Numbered from the stretch's first letter, positions 15,968 through 26,742 are shown. The stretch: 36,973 nucleotides of DNA from Buchnera aphidicola (Chaetosiphella stipae setosa) (GCF_964059095.1 NZ_OZ060394.1:274901-311873), one strand, 5' to 3'. Notes: a model not told the origin generated them from the sequence alone. Numbers and translations are program-made.

Positions 15968-18826
15968 TTATAGAGATAACAATAAAAATTTATAATCCTT
16001 TAAATTTTTTAAACTATGATTTAATATATTTAATTTTTTTTTTTGCTCAAGAACAATATTTTTAGGTGCATTTTTTAAAAAATTTTTATTCAAGATTTTT
16101 CTTTTAAAAAAACATTTTTTTTTCTTATAAAGATTTATTTTTTTTTCCAATTTTTTTAGTTCTTTTTCTCTATTAAGAATTCCTTTCATAGGAAATAACA
16201 ATTCTGCTTCTTCAATATCTCTTATAAAAGAAGTTTGTAAACAATGTTGATATTTTTTTGAAAAAATTTTTATATTTTTTAAATACATAACTGTTTTTAA
16301 AAAAAATTTATTTTTCTCTAAAAAATATAAAATTTTGTCATTACTATTTTTAAATATAACAGAAATTTTTTTATTATACTTGATTTTTATTAAATTTCTA
16401 ATTGATCTTACTGTAATAAAAATTTTTTTAAACACAAGCATATTTTTTATAGATCTTTTATCTATAAGTTCTTTATGAGAAACTGGAAAACTTTCATTTG
16501 TAATACTTTTAAATTGAAAAATTTTTTTTAATAAATTTATTTTATTCCAAATATACTCAGTAATAAAAGGAATAATTGGATGCGAAAGTTTTAATATATA
16601 TTTTAATATATAAAGTAAAAGATCACGAGTATTATTAATATTTTTAAATATTTTTTCTTTTATAATAATTTTTGAAATTTCTAAATACCAATCACAAAAC
16701 TTATTCCATACAAAATCATATATCAAATAAGCAACAATATCAAATCTATAATTCTTAATACATTTTTTATATTCTTGAATTAATATTTGTAATTCAGATA
16801 ATATCCATTTGTCTAGAAAAGAAAATTGCATATGAGCAATTTTTATATGTCGACCTTTTCTTTTATAATTTTTTAAAACAAAAAAACTTGCATTCCATAA
16901 TTTGTTGCAAAAATTACGATATCCTTGTAAACGATTCATATCCCAAGAAATACTTCGAGAATGATTAGAAAGAGCAGAACATGTAAATCTTAAAGAATCT
17001 GCTCCAAATGATTTTATTCCATTTGGAAATAATTTATGCATTTTGTTTGAGATTGAAGAAAAATCTTTAACATTATTTTTTATTTTTTTTTGAATTAATT
17101 TTTTTAAACTAATACCATTAATTAAATCAAGTGGATCAATAATATTCCCTTTAGATTTTGACATTTTATTCCCTTTTTCATCACGAATTAATCCGGTAAC
17201 ATATATATGTTTAAAAGGGATTTGAGAACCATTTTTATTTTTTAAAATATTCATAGTTAACATTATCATACGAGCTATCCAAAAAAAAATAATATCAAAA
17301 CCACTAACAACTACATTAGTTGGATGAAAGATCTTTAATTCTTTCGTTTTTTTCGGCCAACCTAAAGTTAAAAAAGTCCATAAACTAGATGAAAACCATG
17401 TATCTAAAACATCTGTATCTTGTTTTAAAAAAATTTTTTTAGATAAATTATTTTTTTCTCTAACATCTTCTTCATTTTTTCCAACATATATATTTTTATT
17501 TTCATCATACCATATTGGTAATCTATGACCCCACCATAACTGTCTAGAAATACACCAATCTTCCAAATTATACATCCAAGATAAATACATATTTTTATAT
17601 TTTTTTGGAAAAAATTTAATTTTATTTTCTATAACTACTGATATTGCTTTTTTAGCTAAAACGGATGTCTTTAAAAACCATTGATTTGTTAACATAGGTT
17701 CTAAAATAGTACCGCTTCTTTCTCCATATGGAACGATTGAATCCACAATCTGAGTTTTTTTTAAAAGTTTTTTTCTTTTTAATAATTTTAAAAGTTTTTT
17801 TCTTGCTAAAAATCTATCCAAACATTGAAATTCTTTTAATATATATGAATCATATTTTTTATTTTCTTTCCCTTGAAAATTATAAATTAATAATTTTTTT
17901 CTAATTTTCCCATTTTTATAAAATATTTTAATAAGAGGAAGAAAATTTTTTATTCCTATTTTATAATCAAGAAAATCATGAGCAGGAGAAATTTTAACAC
18001 AACCAGTACCTTTTTTCATATCAATCTCATTATCAGAGATTATTGGTATAATTCTATTTATAATAGGAACAAAAACTTTTAATCCAATATATTTGATATA
18101 TCTTTTATCTTTAGGATGAACAGCTATAGCAGCATCTCCAAAAATTGTTTCAGGTCTAGTAGTTGCAATTAAAAGATAATTTTTATTTTTGTAAAAAATA
18201 TTTTTTTTAACAAAAAAATATTTTATATATTGCATTTTGCTTAAAACATTTTTATTTTTTACTTCTAAATCTGATATTACAGTCTTTAACTGTATATCAT
18301 AATACATAATTTTTTTTTTTCTATAAATCATATTTTTATGATATAAAATTAAAAATGCTTTTTGCACTCCAAAAGAAATATCTGGGTCTAAAGTAAATTT
18401 TTCACGTGACCAATCTATTGAACTACCTAAACGTTTCATTTGATAAAAAATTTTCTTTTTATATTTTGAAACCCATTCCCAAGTTTTTTTTAAAAAATAA
18501 TCTTTATTATATTCTTCTCTAAATTTTCCAGTTTTTATATATATTTTTTTTTCTATTAATAATTGCGTTGCTATTCCAGCATGATCTATTCCTACTTGCC
18601 ATAAAGTATTTTTTCCATGCATTTTATAATATCGAATTAAAATATCCATAATTGTCTGTTGAAATGCATGACCCATATGTAAAATACCAGTAATATTTGG
18701 AGGAGGCATTATAATACAAAAAGATTTATCAGATGACTTCGTATAACACATTTTAAAACACTTATTTTGTTCCCAAATTTTATATAATGATTCTTCAATT
18801 GATAAAGGATTATAATTTTTTTTCAT
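15968..18826 (-). CDS. valS: Valyl-tRNA synthetase
   Basis: Charges tRNA-Val. 952 aa, essentially the E. coli length (951). The class I signature HMGH is at 50-53 (PPPNITGILHMGHAF) and KMSKS at 554-558 (GNKMSKSKGN). The editing domain has TTRPETIFGDAAIAVHP near 222 and GTGCVKISPAHDF near 273. EDWCISRQLWWGHRLPIWY near 422 and the anticodon-binding region follow. A C-terminal tRNA-binding coiled coil, rich in Lys, is seen at about 885-950. In E. coli holC lies between valS and pepA; here only 121 bp separates them and no holC is seen. Confidence 0.96.
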   Translation of the reverse strand: MKKNYNPLSIEESLYKIWEQNKCFKMCYTKSSDKSFCIIMPPPNITGILHMGHAFQQTIMDILIRYYKMHGKNTLWQVGIDHAGIATQLLIEKKIYIKTGKFREEYNKDYFLKKTWEWVSKYKKKIFYQMKRLGSSIDWSREKFTLDPDISFGVQKAFLILYHKNMIYRKKKIMYYDIQLKTVISDLEVKNKNVLSKMQYIKYFFVKKNIFYKNKNYLLIATTRPETIFGDAAIAVHPKDKRYIKYIGLKVFVPIINRIIPIISDNEIDMKKGTGCVKISPAHDFLDYKIGIKNFLPLIKIFYKNGKIRKKLLIYNFQGKENKKYDSYILKEFQCLDRFLARKKLLKLLKRKKLLKKTQIVDSIVPYGERSGTILEPMLTNQWFLKTSVLAKKAISVVIENKIKFFPKKYKNMYLSWMYNLEDWCISRQLWWGHRLPIWYDENKNIYVGKNEEDVREKNNLSKKIFLKQDTDVLDTWFSSSLWTFLTLGWPKKTKELKIFHPTNVVVSGFDIIFFWIARMIMLTMNILKNKNGSQIPFKHIYVTGLIRDEKGNKMSKSKGNIIDPLDLINGISLKKLIQKKIKNNVKDFSSISNKMHKLFPNGIKSFGADSLRFTCSALSNHSRSISWDMNRLQGYRNFCNKLWNASFFVLKNYKRKGRHIKIAHMQFSFLDKWILSELQILIQEYKKCIKNYRFDIVAYLIYDFVWNKFCDWYLEISKIIIKEKIFKNINNTRDLLLYILKYILKLSHPIIPFITEYIWNKINLLKKIFQFKSITNESFPVSHKELIDKRSIKNMLVFKKIFITVRSIRNLIKIKYNKKISVIFKNSNDKILYFLEKNKFFLKTVMYLKNIKIFSKKYQHCLQTSFIRDIEEAELLFPMKGILNREKELKKLEKKINLYKKKKCFFKRKILNKNFLKNAPKNIVLEQKKKLNILNHSLKNLKDYKFLLLSL

Positions 18827-18947
18827 TTTTTATTTTTTCTTATTTTTTTTTAAATTATTTTTAATATATTAAATTTTTAAAAATTAAATATTATGTTTTT
18901 CATTGATTATATAAAAAATCTTTGAAAACAAATATAAAAATATAATT

Positions 18948-20453
18948 TTATAATTTGTTTTTTTTAAGTAAATTTAAAAAATATTGACATAATAACGTCA
19001 CAGGTTGACCAGTAGCAGACTTATTTTTTCCTGTTCTCCATGCTGTTCCAGCGATATCTAAATGAACCCATTTGTATTTTTTTGCAAAATATGATAAGAA
19101 ATAAGCTGCAGTACTTGCACCAGCATATTTTCCTCCAATATTTAATAAATCAGCGAAATTTGATTTTAAATATTTTTTATAAATTTTAAAATTTGGTAAA
19201 CTCCATATTTTATCATGTATATTTTTACTTGCTTTTTTTATCTCTTTTTCTAAAATTTTACTATTAGAAAACAATCCACTAGCAGCATTTCCTAAAGTAG
19301 CTACACAAGAACCTGTTAAAGTTGCAATATCAATTACAATCATAGGATCAAATTTTTCTGCATAAGTTAAAAGATCACATAAAATTAATCTACCTTCTGC
19401 ATCAGTATTTAAAATTTCAACAGTTTTTTTAGACATGGTTTGAATAATATCACCAGGTTTCAAAGAATTCCCATTAATCATATTTTCACATGTTCCAATG
19501 ATTCCAATAACTCGTAAAGGAAGATCACTTTGTACAATAAATTTCATGATTCCGATAACCGCAGCTGCTCCACACATATCATATTTCATTTCATCCATCA
19601 TATAAGAAGGTTTAATAGACAGTCCTCCAGAATCAAAAGTTACTCCTTTTCCTATTAGGATGATAGGATTTTTATTAATTGCATTTTTATGACAATAATT
19701 CATTCTTGACATATAAGCTTTTTTACATGATCCTTGAGATACTGCAAGAAAAGCATTCATTCTTAAATTTTTAATATCATTTTGATTAAATAATTGTACT
19801 TGAATGTTGTTTGTATATTTTTTAAATAAATTTTTAGATTTTTTTACTAAATATTTTGGTGTACAAATGTTCGAAGGAATATTACTAATATCTTTAGCAA
19901 ATTTTACCCCTTTAGAAATAGCACAACCATGTAATATTGCTTTTTTACAAGATAAAAAATCTTTTTCATTATTTATTTTAATAAATATTTTTTTAAGAAA
20001 AGAAATTTTTTGAATTTTAGATTGATATTCTTTAAAAGAATAAAATAGATCTTGAGATATATTTATAATATCTCTTATTTTCCAATATATTTTACTTTTA
20101 TTAAATATAAAATCATATATATTCATATAAATATTTTGTATATTATTTTCTTTAAATAATAAAAAAAGTTTCTTTATAATTAAAATAAACAAATTATTCT
20201 GAAAATTCTTTTTTATTCCACAATTTATTAAAATAATACGATCATATTTTGATTGAAAATTTGTATGTAAAAAAATTGTTTTTCCAAAATTTTCTTTCCA
20301 ATTACTATATTTAAATATATTTTTCATTACAGAAACTTTATATATTTTTACTTTTTTTTCCACTGAACAAAGATCTTCATCTTCATATATTCCAAAAACT
20401 CTACAATTATTTTTTGATAATTTAAAATTTTCTTGATACGGTATTATCTTCAA
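18948..20453 (-). CDS. pepA: Leucyl aminopeptidase PepA (family M17)
   Basis: Removes N-terminal amino acids from peptides; in E. coli it also binds DNA as an accessory factor in Xer recombination at plasmid cer sites. 501 aa (503). The start is a TTG at 20453, with GGAG 6 nt upstream and no ATG candidate nearby. The N-terminal domain (1-165) is diverged. The catalytic domain is well conserved: Lys269 and Asp274 (GKGVTFDSGGLSIKP), Asp292 (MKYDMCGAAAV), and Asp351, Glu353, Arg355 in NTDAEGRL, the M17 signature that holds two metal ions. It ends with AGTAWRTGKNKSATGQPVTLL. It is divergent from argI across a 286-bp spacer. Confidence 0.95.
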   Translation of the reverse strand: MKIIPYQENFKLSKNNCRVFGIYEDEDLCSVEKKVKIYKVSVMKNIFKYSNWKENFGKTIFLHTNFQSKYDRIILINCGIKKNFQNNLFILIIKKLFLLFKENNIQNIYMNIYDFIFNKSKIYWKIRDIINISQDLFYSFKEYQSKIQKISFLKKIFIKINNEKDFLSCKKAILHGCAISKGVKFAKDISNIPSNICTPKYLVKKSKNLFKKYTNNIQVQLFNQNDIKNLRMNAFLAVSQGSCKKAYMSRMNYCHKNAINKNPIILIGKGVTFDSGGLSIKPSYMMDEMKYDMCGAAAVIGIMKFIVQSDLPLRVIGIIGTCENMINGNSLKPGDIIQTMSKKTVEILNTDAEGRLILCDLLTYAEKFDPMIVIDIATLTGSCVATLGNAASGLFSNSKILEKEIKKASKNIHDKIWSLPNFKIYKKYLKSNFADLLNIGGKYAGASTAAYFLSYFAKKYKWVHLDIAGTAWRTGKNKSATGQPVTLLCQYFLNLLKKNKL

Positions 20454-20739
20454 ATAATTCTCCTAAAATTAAATAAAAAATATCTTTAAAATATCTGAAT
20501 TTTTCTGAAAAAATACTATTTTTATTTTACAAATACACTAAAACAAATAAATTTCTTTAAAAAAATTTTTAAAATTTTATTTAAATAAATAGTATAATAA
20601 CATTATTTTTTACATAAATTTATAGATAATTTTCTTGTTTTTTGAATATAATAAATTTAATATTTATTATTACATATAGATATACATAATAAAAATAATA
20701 TAATTATTAACTTATAAATTTTATTTAATTAGAAAAAAT

Positions 20740-21768
20740 ATGAATACATACTACCTTAGAAACTTTTTACGATTGCAAGATTTTCAAAAAAAAGATATTT
20801 TATTTTTAATTAAATATGCAGAAAAAATAAAATTTCAAAAAAAAATCCAAAAAGAAAAAAAATTGTTAAAAAATAAAAATATAGTTTTATTATTTGAAAA
20901 AGAATCTACACGTACACGCTGTTCTTTCGAAATTGCAGCATTTAATCAAGGTGCACAAACTACATATTTAGGACCTGGAAATACACATTTAGGATATAAA
21001 GAATCCATAGAAGATACATCTCAAACTTTAGGAAAATTATATGATGGTATAGTTTATCGTGGACACAAACATTCTAACATAGAAAAAATTGCACAATATT
21101 CTAAAATTCCTGTCTGGAATGGATTAACAAATACTTTTCATCCCACACAAATTCTATCTGATTTACTGACAATTAAAGAAATTTTTAAAAATATTCCATT
21201 TAAAAAAATAAAAATTGCATATATTGGGGATACTAATAATAATATTTCTAATTCTCTTTTAGAAGCTTCTCAAATATTAAATTTTAATTTAAAATTAATT
21301 TCTCCAAAAATATATTTTCCAAAAAAAAAATTTTTTAAAAAATATAATATAAAAAATTTTTCTAAAAAAAACATTTTATATACTGAAGACATTGAAAAAG
21401 GTGTAAAAAACGTTGATTTGATTTATACAGACGTGTGGATTTCTATGGGAGACAACATTGATTTACAAGAAAAAAAAATTAAACTCTTAAAAGATTATCA
21501 AGTTAATAAAAACATTTTAAAACTTACAAAAAATCCATTAATTAAAGTTTTTCATTGTTTACCTGCATTACATGATAATCATACGCAATTTGGTAAAAAA
21601 CTTATGAAAAAATTTAATTTAAAAAATGGAATAGAAATTTCTAATGATGTTTTTCAAACTAATAGAAAAATTATTTTTCAACAATCTGAAAATCGCTTAC
21701 ATATTGTTAAAGCTTTATTAATAAATGGATTAATTAATCAAAAATTACAATCCCAAGTTCTCGCTTAA
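20740..21768 (+). CDS. argI: Ornithine carbamoyltransferase
   Basis: Makes citrulline from ornithine and carbamoyl phosphate in arginine synthesis, an essential amino acid pathway that Buchnera provides to aphids. 342 aa (334 in E. coli). The carbamoyl-phosphate motif STRTR is at 56-60 (FEKESTRTRCSFE). YRGHKH and VWNGLTNTFHPTQ follow. The ornithine-binding region has DVWISMGD, and the catalytic HCLPA is at 272-276. The protein aligns closely with E. coli ArgI/ArgF. Start ATG after a short AGAAAA leader with no clear Shine-Dalgarno. In E. coli argI is controlled by ArgR; I see no convincing ARG box here. Confidence 0.95.
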   Translation: MNTYYLRNFLRLQDFQKKDILFLIKYAEKIKFQKKIQKEKKLLKNKNIVLLFEKESTRTRCSFEIAAFNQGAQTTYLGPGNTHLGYKESIEDTSQTLGKLYDGIVYRGHKHSNIEKIAQYSKIPVWNGLTNTFHPTQILSDLLTIKEIFKNIPFKKIKIAYIGDTNNNISNSLLEASQILNFNLKLISPKIYFPKKKFFKKYNIKNFSKKNILYTEDIEKGVKNVDLIYTDVWISMGDNIDLQEKKIKLLKDYQVNKNILKLTKNPLIKVFHCLPALHDNHTQFGKKLMKKFNLKNGIEISNDVFQTNRKIIFQQSENRLHIVKALLINGLINQKLQSQVLA

Positions 21769-21869
21769 AATAAAAAATATTTTTTTGAAAAAATCTTTTT
21801 AAAATTCATTAAAAATTTTTATATTATGAATAATAACCTGATAAATTTACTAAAAATTTCAAATATAAA

Positions 21870-21897
21870 GTTAAAATTTTTATATTAAAAATTTAAC
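21870..21897. repeat. AT-only hairpin between argI and ridA
   Basis: GTTAAAATTTTTA at 21870-21882 pairs with TAAAAATTTAAC at 21886-21897 apart from one bulged A, with a 3-nt loop. It lies 42 bp upstream of ridA, in the place where pyrB and pyrI are found in relatives. It could end the argI transcript. Confidence 0.3.
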
Positions 21898-21938
21898 AAA
21901 TAAAATTAATTTACATCAAATATAAGATTTTAAAAAAT

Positions 21939-22322
21939 ATGAAAATTTACACTAAAAAAGCTCCAAAAGTTTTAGGACCATATTCTCAAGGAATAAAAAT
22001 AAATAATTTCTTAATAATTTCTGGACAGATTCCTATTGATCCTATTACAGAAAAAATACCAAAAAAAATATCTGACCAAACATTATTAGTTTTAAAAAAC
22101 ATTAAATCTATAATATTAAAAGCTAAATTTCATATAAAAAATATTATTAAAACAACAATTTTTACAACAAAGTTAAATCAAATCCATAAAATTAATAAAA
22201 TGTACGAATTTTTTTTTAAAAAAAATAAAATCTCTATTTTTCCAGCTAGATCATGTGTTGAAGTATCAAAACTTCCTTTAAATGTAAAAATTGAAATTGA
22301 ATCTATATCTCTTAAAAAATAA
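21939..22322 (+). CDS. ridA: RidA (YjgF) enamine/imine deaminase
   Basis: RidA hydrolyses reactive 2-aminoacrylate and related enamines made by PLP enzymes such as threonine dehydratase, protecting amino acid biosynthesis. 127 aa (128 in E. coli). The family pattern is complete: GPYSQGIKINNFLIISGQIPIDP near the start, ARSCVEVSKLPLNVKIEIE near the end, with substrate-binding Arg104. It neighbours argI directly; pyrI and pyrB, which in E. coli lie beside ridA, are missing. A G+C-containing hairpin follows the stop. Confidence 0.94.
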   Translation: MKIYTKKAPKVLGPYSQGIKINNFLIISGQIPIDPITEKIPKKISDQTLLVLKNIKSIILKAKFHIKNIIKTTIFTTKLNQIHKINKMYEFFFKKNKISIFPARSCVEVSKLPLNVKIEIESISLKK

Positions 22323-22329
22323 ACATTTG

Positions 22330-22372
22330 TTAAAGAGTGCACAAATTTATTTATCATTAGTGCGCTCTTTAA
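22330..22372. terminator. 13-bp stem-loop between convergent ridA and deaD
   Basis: TTAAAGAGTGCAC (22330-22342) pairs with GTGCGCTCTTTAA (22360-22372) with one G-U wobble and a 17-nt loop. It begins 7 bp after the ridA stop and lies 59 bp from the deaD stop on the other strand, so it probably serves as a bidirectional transcript end. The G+C content of the stem stands out against the surroundings. Confidence 0.65.
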
Positions 22373-22430
22373 TGAAAAATATAAAAAATTTTTTAAAATT
22401 ATTATTTATAACATTTTTCTATAAAAAATT

Positions 22431-24245
22431 TTATTTTTTAATATTAGCTGTTGATTTTACAAAATATGTTTTTTTTCCAGAAAGATTTTTTATCGTATTT
22501 CTACGTCGAATTCTTTTTTTTAAAATATCATTTTTCAAAAAAATACGTTTTTTATTTTTAGAATATGGATGCAATCTATTAAATGATTTAAATGATCGAA
22601 ATAATTTTAAATTAATAAATTTATTAAAAATTTTAGTTTTACTTAATTTTTCTAAAATATTTTTTTGAGATAAATATTTTGGTAATTCTATTGTAGAATA
22701 AGAAGGAAATATATGAACATTCCCAATTTCTTTATTATTTAAATTACCTTCATTAGCAATAGCTCCTACAATATGTCGAACTTCAATTTTATCATTTCTT
22801 CCTAAATCTAATTTATAAATATTCATATTATTTTTTTGATAAAAATTTTTAATAATTTTATTATTTCTATTAAAATTATTTTTTTTATCATAATTAATCC
22901 AATGATTTTTAATATTAGGAATATGAGAATCTTTTTCAACTAATAAAACACGTTCTCCTTGCGCTATTTTTAATAAAGCAGCAGCTAAACTTTCAAGACT
23001 AACAGGATTTTTTTTATTAATTTTTTTTAATAATAATTCGTAATCTTTTAAATCTGAACTTTTTAATTCTTTTTCTATTTTTTTTGAGAAATTATTTAAA
23101 CGAAATTTACTTAATACTTCGACATTAGGTAAAAATACTTCTTTTATTGATTGACGTATTGTCTTTTCAATATTTCTAAGCAATCTTATTTCTCTATATT
23201 CAACAAACATTAAAGCTTTTCCTTTTCTCCCAGCCCGTCCTGTACGTCCAATTCTATGAACATAAGATTCAGAATCCATTGGAATATCATAATTAATTAC
23301 AAAACTAATACGATCAACATCTAAACCTCGTGCAGCTACATCTGTTGCAATCAATATATCTAAAGTTCCATTTTTTAATCTGTCTAAAGTTTTTTCACGT
23401 AATGATTGATTCATATCTCCATTTAATGCAGCACTATTATATCCATTTTTTTCTAAAACTTCCGAAACTTCAACAGTTGCATTTTTAGTACGTACAAAAA
23501 TAATTGCTGCTGAAAAATTTTCAGTTTCTAAAAATCTAATTAAACCATCTGTTTTTTTTCCATACACAATCCAATAATTCTGATTAATATCAGGTTTATT
23601 TAAAATATTCAACTTTATCTTTACTTCTTTAGGATTCTTCATAAATCTTCGAGAAATTTTTTTAATAGCAGTCGGCATAGTAGCAGAAAATAAAGCAGTT
23701 TGACGAGATTTAGGAATACTTAAAAGAATATTTTCAACATCTTCAATAAAACCCATTCTTAACATTTCATCTGCTTCATCTAATACTAAATAATTTAAAC
23801 GAGATAAATTTAATGTTTTCCTTTTTAGATGATCTAAAAGTCTACCTGGAGTACCTACAACTATTTGAATTCCTTGTCTTAAAGCCCTTAATTGTAAATC
23901 ATATCTTTGACCACCATATAAAGGTAATACTCGAATTTTCGGAATATATTTTGAAAATAAAGAAAAAGACTCAGAAACTTGAATAGCTAATTCGCGTGTA
24001 GGAGTTAAAACTAAAATTTGAGGAAATTTTGAAAATATATTTAATTTATTTAATAAAGGTAAAGCAAAAGCAGCAGTTTTTCCACTTCCTGTTTGCGCAG
24101 TTCCTAAAACATCATATCCTTTTGTTAAATATGGAATACATTTTTTTTGAATCGGTGAAGGTTCTTTATATCCTATTTCTGTTAAAACTTTTAAAATTAA
24201 ATCGTTTAATCCAAAATCTGAAAATTTATTTTTATTACAAATCAT
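22431..24245 (-). CDS. deaD: ATP-dependent RNA helicase DeaD (CsdA)
   Basis: A DEAD-box helicase for 50S ribosome assembly, RNA unwinding at low temperature and mRNA decay. Three in-frame ATGs open the frame (24263, 24254, 24245); AGGTG is correctly spaced only for the one at 24245, giving 604 aa (629 in E. coli). Walker A AQTGSGKT is at 50-57, PTREL near 82, DEAD at 156-159, SATMPTA and [11 protein letters not shown] follow. After the helicase core a Lys-rich linker and the RNA-binding domain ([24 protein letters not shown]) are kept. The E. coli Arg/Gly-rich tail is replaced by a shorter Lys/Arg-rich one. It is last of the nusA-to-deaD block; nlpI, between pnp and deaD in E. coli, is absent. 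Confidence 0.94.
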   Translation of the reverse strand: MICNKNKFSDFGLNDLILKVLTEIGYKEPSPIQKKCIPYLTKGYDVLGTAQTGSGKTAAFALPLLNKLNIFSKFPQILVLTPTRELAIQVSESFSLFSKYIPKIRVLPLYGGQRYDLQLRALRQGIQIVVGTPGRLLDHLKRKTLNLSRLNYLVLDEADEMLRMGFIEDVENILLSIPKSRQTALFSATMPTAIKKISRRFMKNPKEVKIKLNILNKPDINQNYWIVYGKKTDGLIRFLETENFSAAIIFVRTKNATVEVSEVLEKNGYNSAALNGDMNQSLREKTLDRLKNGTLDILIATDVAARGLDVDRISFVINYDIPMDSESYVHRIGRTGRAGRKGKALMFVEYREIRLLRNIEKTIRQSIKEVFLPNVEVLSKFRLNNFSKKIEKELKSSDLKDYELLLKKINKKNPVSLESLAAALLKIAQGERVLLVEKDSHIPNIKNHWINYDKKNNFNRNNKIIKNFYQKNNMNIYKLDLGRNDKIEVRHIVGAIANEGNLNNKEIGNVHIFPSYSTIELPKYLSQKNILEKLSKTKIFNKFINLKLFRSFKSFNRLHPYSKNKKRIFLKNDILKKRIRRRNTIKNLSGKKTYFVKSTANIKK

Positions 24246-24587
24246 GTAAAACATGCACCTCATTTCATTAATAGATAAGTCCAGTTTACATAATTCATAG
24301 ATAAATATTTATTATCATTTTCCTAAAAAGTGTGAACTGGATTAAATATTTTTTAAATTAGTTAAATAAAATTATTATTTAAATTTTACCAATTATTTAT
24401 TAAAAAATATTTACTTTAAATAATTTATAAAACTTTAAAAAAATACGATTTCTTTTTAAATTCTATTTATCTAAACAATTTATAATACCTTAAATTTAAC
24501 ATAAATTTTCAAAAATAGAAAATTTTAAGAAATTATAAAAAATAGAATTTAAAAAGTATATTTTTTAACAATTTTTTTAATATTTTA
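24246..24587 (-). other. pnp-deaD spacer and deaD leader
   Basis: A stretch of about 340 bp without a gene. It holds the stem-loop at 24278-24343 and the AGGTG ribosome binding site at the deaD end. In E. coli nlpI occupies this interval; no trace of it can be read. Confidence 0.45.
24278..24343 (-). promoter_or_regulatory. Long-loop hairpin in the deaD 5' leader
   Basis: AGTCCAGTTTACA (24278-24290) pairs with TGTGAACTGGATT (24331-24343) over 13 bp with two G-U wobbles and a 40-nt loop. Its CCAG/CTGG core is G+C-rich for this genome. Both wobbles keep pairing, which is compatible with selection on structure. It ends about 30 nt before the deaD start, so it may control deaD translation or form the pnp transcript end. 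E. coli deaD has a long regulated leader, but I have no direct evidence that this is its equivalent. Confidence 0.5.
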
Positions 24588-26666
24588 TTAAATATCTTTC
24601 ATAGTTAATCTTAATCTTCTCTGTCTATCTATATCTAAAACTTTCACTTGAACAACTTGATCTAATTTTATATAATCAGTTACTTTTTCTATATGGTTTT
24701 TTGAAATTTGAGAAATATGAACTAAACCTTCTTTCCCAATTCCTATAGAAACAAAAATACCAAAATCAACTATTCTCGTCACCTTACCGGTATATATCTT
24801 TCCTATTTCTATTTCAGAAGTAATTTCTTGAATTCTTTCAATCGCATTTTTTGCTTTTTCCTTTATAATAGAAGAAATTTTAACGATTCCGTTATCTTCT
24901 ATTTCAATGTTCGTACCAGTTTCTTCTGTTAACATACGAATAGTAGAACCACCTTTTCCAATAACATCTTTTATTTTTTCTGGATTAATCCTAATAACAT
25001 GTACACGAGGAGCAAATTTAGAAATTTTTTTATTAGGAATATTAATTATTTCTGACATTTTTTTTAAAATATACAAAATAGCAATATGAGCTTTTTTTAA
25101 AGATTTTTTAATAATTTTATGTGATACTCCTTCAATTTTTATATCCATTTGAAGCGCAGTAATCCCTATCTTACTTCCAGCAATTTTAAAATCCATATCT
25201 CCAAAATGATCTTCGTCTCCTAAAATATCTGTTAAAATAATATAATCATTATTTTTTTTAACTAATCCCATAGCAATTCCAGCAACCGGTTCCTTTATAG
25301 GAACACCAGCATCCATCAAAGCTAAAGACGCACCACATACTGAAGCCATTGATGAAGAACCATTTGACTCTGTAATTTCAGAAACAATACGTATTGTATA
25401 AGGGAAAGTATCTACAGAAGGCATGACAGCTAATATACTTTTTTTTGCTAATTTTCCATGACCTACTTCTCTTCTTTTAGGAGAATTCATTATTCCTATT
25501 TCACCAACAGAATATGGTGGAAAATTATAATGAAATAAAAAATTATCAGTTTTATCACCTAATAGTTCATCTAAATTTTGTGCATCTCTAGATGTTCCAA
25601 GAGTAACAGATACTAAAGATTGTGTTTCTCCACGCGTAAACAAAGCAGATCCATGTGTTCTTTGTAAAACATTTGTTTTCATATCTAACTTTCTTATCAT
25701 ATCTTTATTACGTGCGTCAATTCTTACACCATATCTTAAAATATTTTTTCGAACAAAAGTTTTTTCAATATCTAAAAAAATTCGATGAGCTTCAGAAATA
25801 TCAAGATTTATATTTTCGGATAACAAATGATTAATCACAGATTCTTTATAATTTTTTAACTTATGAAGTCTTTTTTTTTTACTTGAAATAAAATACAATT
25901 CTTTAATTTTTTTTTTAGAAATATCAAAAATTTTTTTATAGAGAAAATTATCTAAAGAAAATTCTTTATATTTCCATTTTTTTTTTTTAATAGGTAATAA
26001 TAAATTTTTTATATTTTTAATTAGTGTTTTTTGCTTTTTAAAACCATATAAAATTGCATTAAAAATTACTTCTTTACATAATTGTTGTGATTCACCTTCA
26101 AGCATTAAAATATTATCTCTCGTTCCAGAAATTATTAAATCTAATTCGCTGAATTTCATTTCCTCTGTTGTAGGATTTAAAATATATTTACTTTGAATAT
26201 ATCCTATTCTTGCTGCTCCAAGAACATTTTTAATAGGTATTCCAGAAATATATAAAGCTGCAGACACTCCAATCATAGAAACTATATCTGGATTTATCTT
26301 CGGATTTAATGACACCACAGTTGCAATTATTTGAACTTCATGATTAAAATTTTGAGGAAAAATAGCACGAACAGGTCTATCTATCAATCGACCTATTAAT
26401 ATTTCATTTTCGCTAGGACGACCTTCTCTTCTAAAAAATCCACCAGGAATTCTGCCTGCAGCATATGTTCTTTCCTGATAATTTACAGTAAGAGGTAAAA
26501 AATCCTTTTTTTCTTGAAGATCTTTTTGTCCTACTATAGTAACTAAAACTGAAGTATCATCAATGCTTGCCATCACAGAAGCAGTTGCTTGTCGTGCAAT
26601 CAAACCAGTTTCTAAAATAACTGTGTGATTACCATATTTAAATTTAAAAATCAAAGGATTAAGCAA
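24588..26666 (-). CDS. pnp: Polynucleotide phosphorylase
   Basis: A phosphate-dependent 3'-to-5' exoribonuclease, trimeric, central to mRNA decay. 692 aa (711 in E. coli). Start is a TTG at 26666 with AAGGA upstream, giving [21 protein letters not shown]. The two RNase PH domains (about 1-225 and 315-540) contain [16 protein letters not shown] and the conserved [24 protein letters not shown] domain ([18 protein letters not shown]) and an S1 domain ([21 protein letters not shown]) follow. The protein ends right after S1 (RLRLTMKDI), without the acidic/Ala-Pro tail of the E. coli enzyme. It follows rpsO as in E. coli. Confidence 0.96.
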   Translation of the reverse strand: MLNPLIFKFKYGNHTVILETGLIARQATASVMASIDDTSVLVTIVGQKDLQEKKDFLPLTVNYQERTYAAGRIPGGFFRREGRPSENEILIGRLIDRPVRAIFPQNFNHEVQIIATVVSLNPKINPDIVSMIGVSAALYISGIPIKNVLGAARIGYIQSKYILNPTTEEMKFSELDLIISGTRDNILMLEGESQQLCKEVIFNAILYGFKKQKTLIKNIKNLLLPIKKKKWKYKEFSLDNFLYKKIFDISKKKIKELYFISSKKKRLHKLKNYKESVINHLLSENINLDISEAHRIFLDIEKTFVRKNILRYGVRIDARNKDMIRKLDMKTNVLQRTHGSALFTRGETQSLVSVTLGTSRDAQNLDELLGDKTDNFLFHYNFPPYSVGEIGIMNSPKRREVGHGKLAKKSILAVMPSVDTFPYTIRIVSEITESNGSSSMASVCGASLALMDAGVPIKEPVAGIAMGLVKKNNDYIILTDILGDEDHFGDMDFKIAGSKIGITALQMDIKIEGVSHKIIKKSLKKAHIAILYILKKMSEIINIPNKKISKFAPRVHVIRINPEKIKDVIGKGGSTIRMLTEETGTNIEIEDNGIVKISSIIKEKAKNAIERIQEITSEIEIGKIYTGKVTRIVDFGIFVSIGIGKEGLVHISQISKNHIEKVTDYIKLDQVVQVKVLDIDRQRRLRLTMKDI

Positions 26667-26742
26667 AATAAATTTCCTTAAGATAAATATTTAAAATATT
26701 TATATAAAAATTTTTTGATCTCATTTTAATTAATTATTATCA

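Noticed and set aside
20490..20520. Possible ARG box (TGAATTTTTCTGA) upstream of argI
   Set aside because: Only a loose half match to the E. coli ArgR site; in this composition such matches are expected, and reduced symbionts of this type generally lack ArgR.
22291..22668. 125-codon open frame on the plus strand after ridA
   Set aside because: It overlaps the ridA end and lies antisense to the 3' part of deaD; its Phe/Leu-rich product mirrors the Lys-rich deaD tail and resembles no family.
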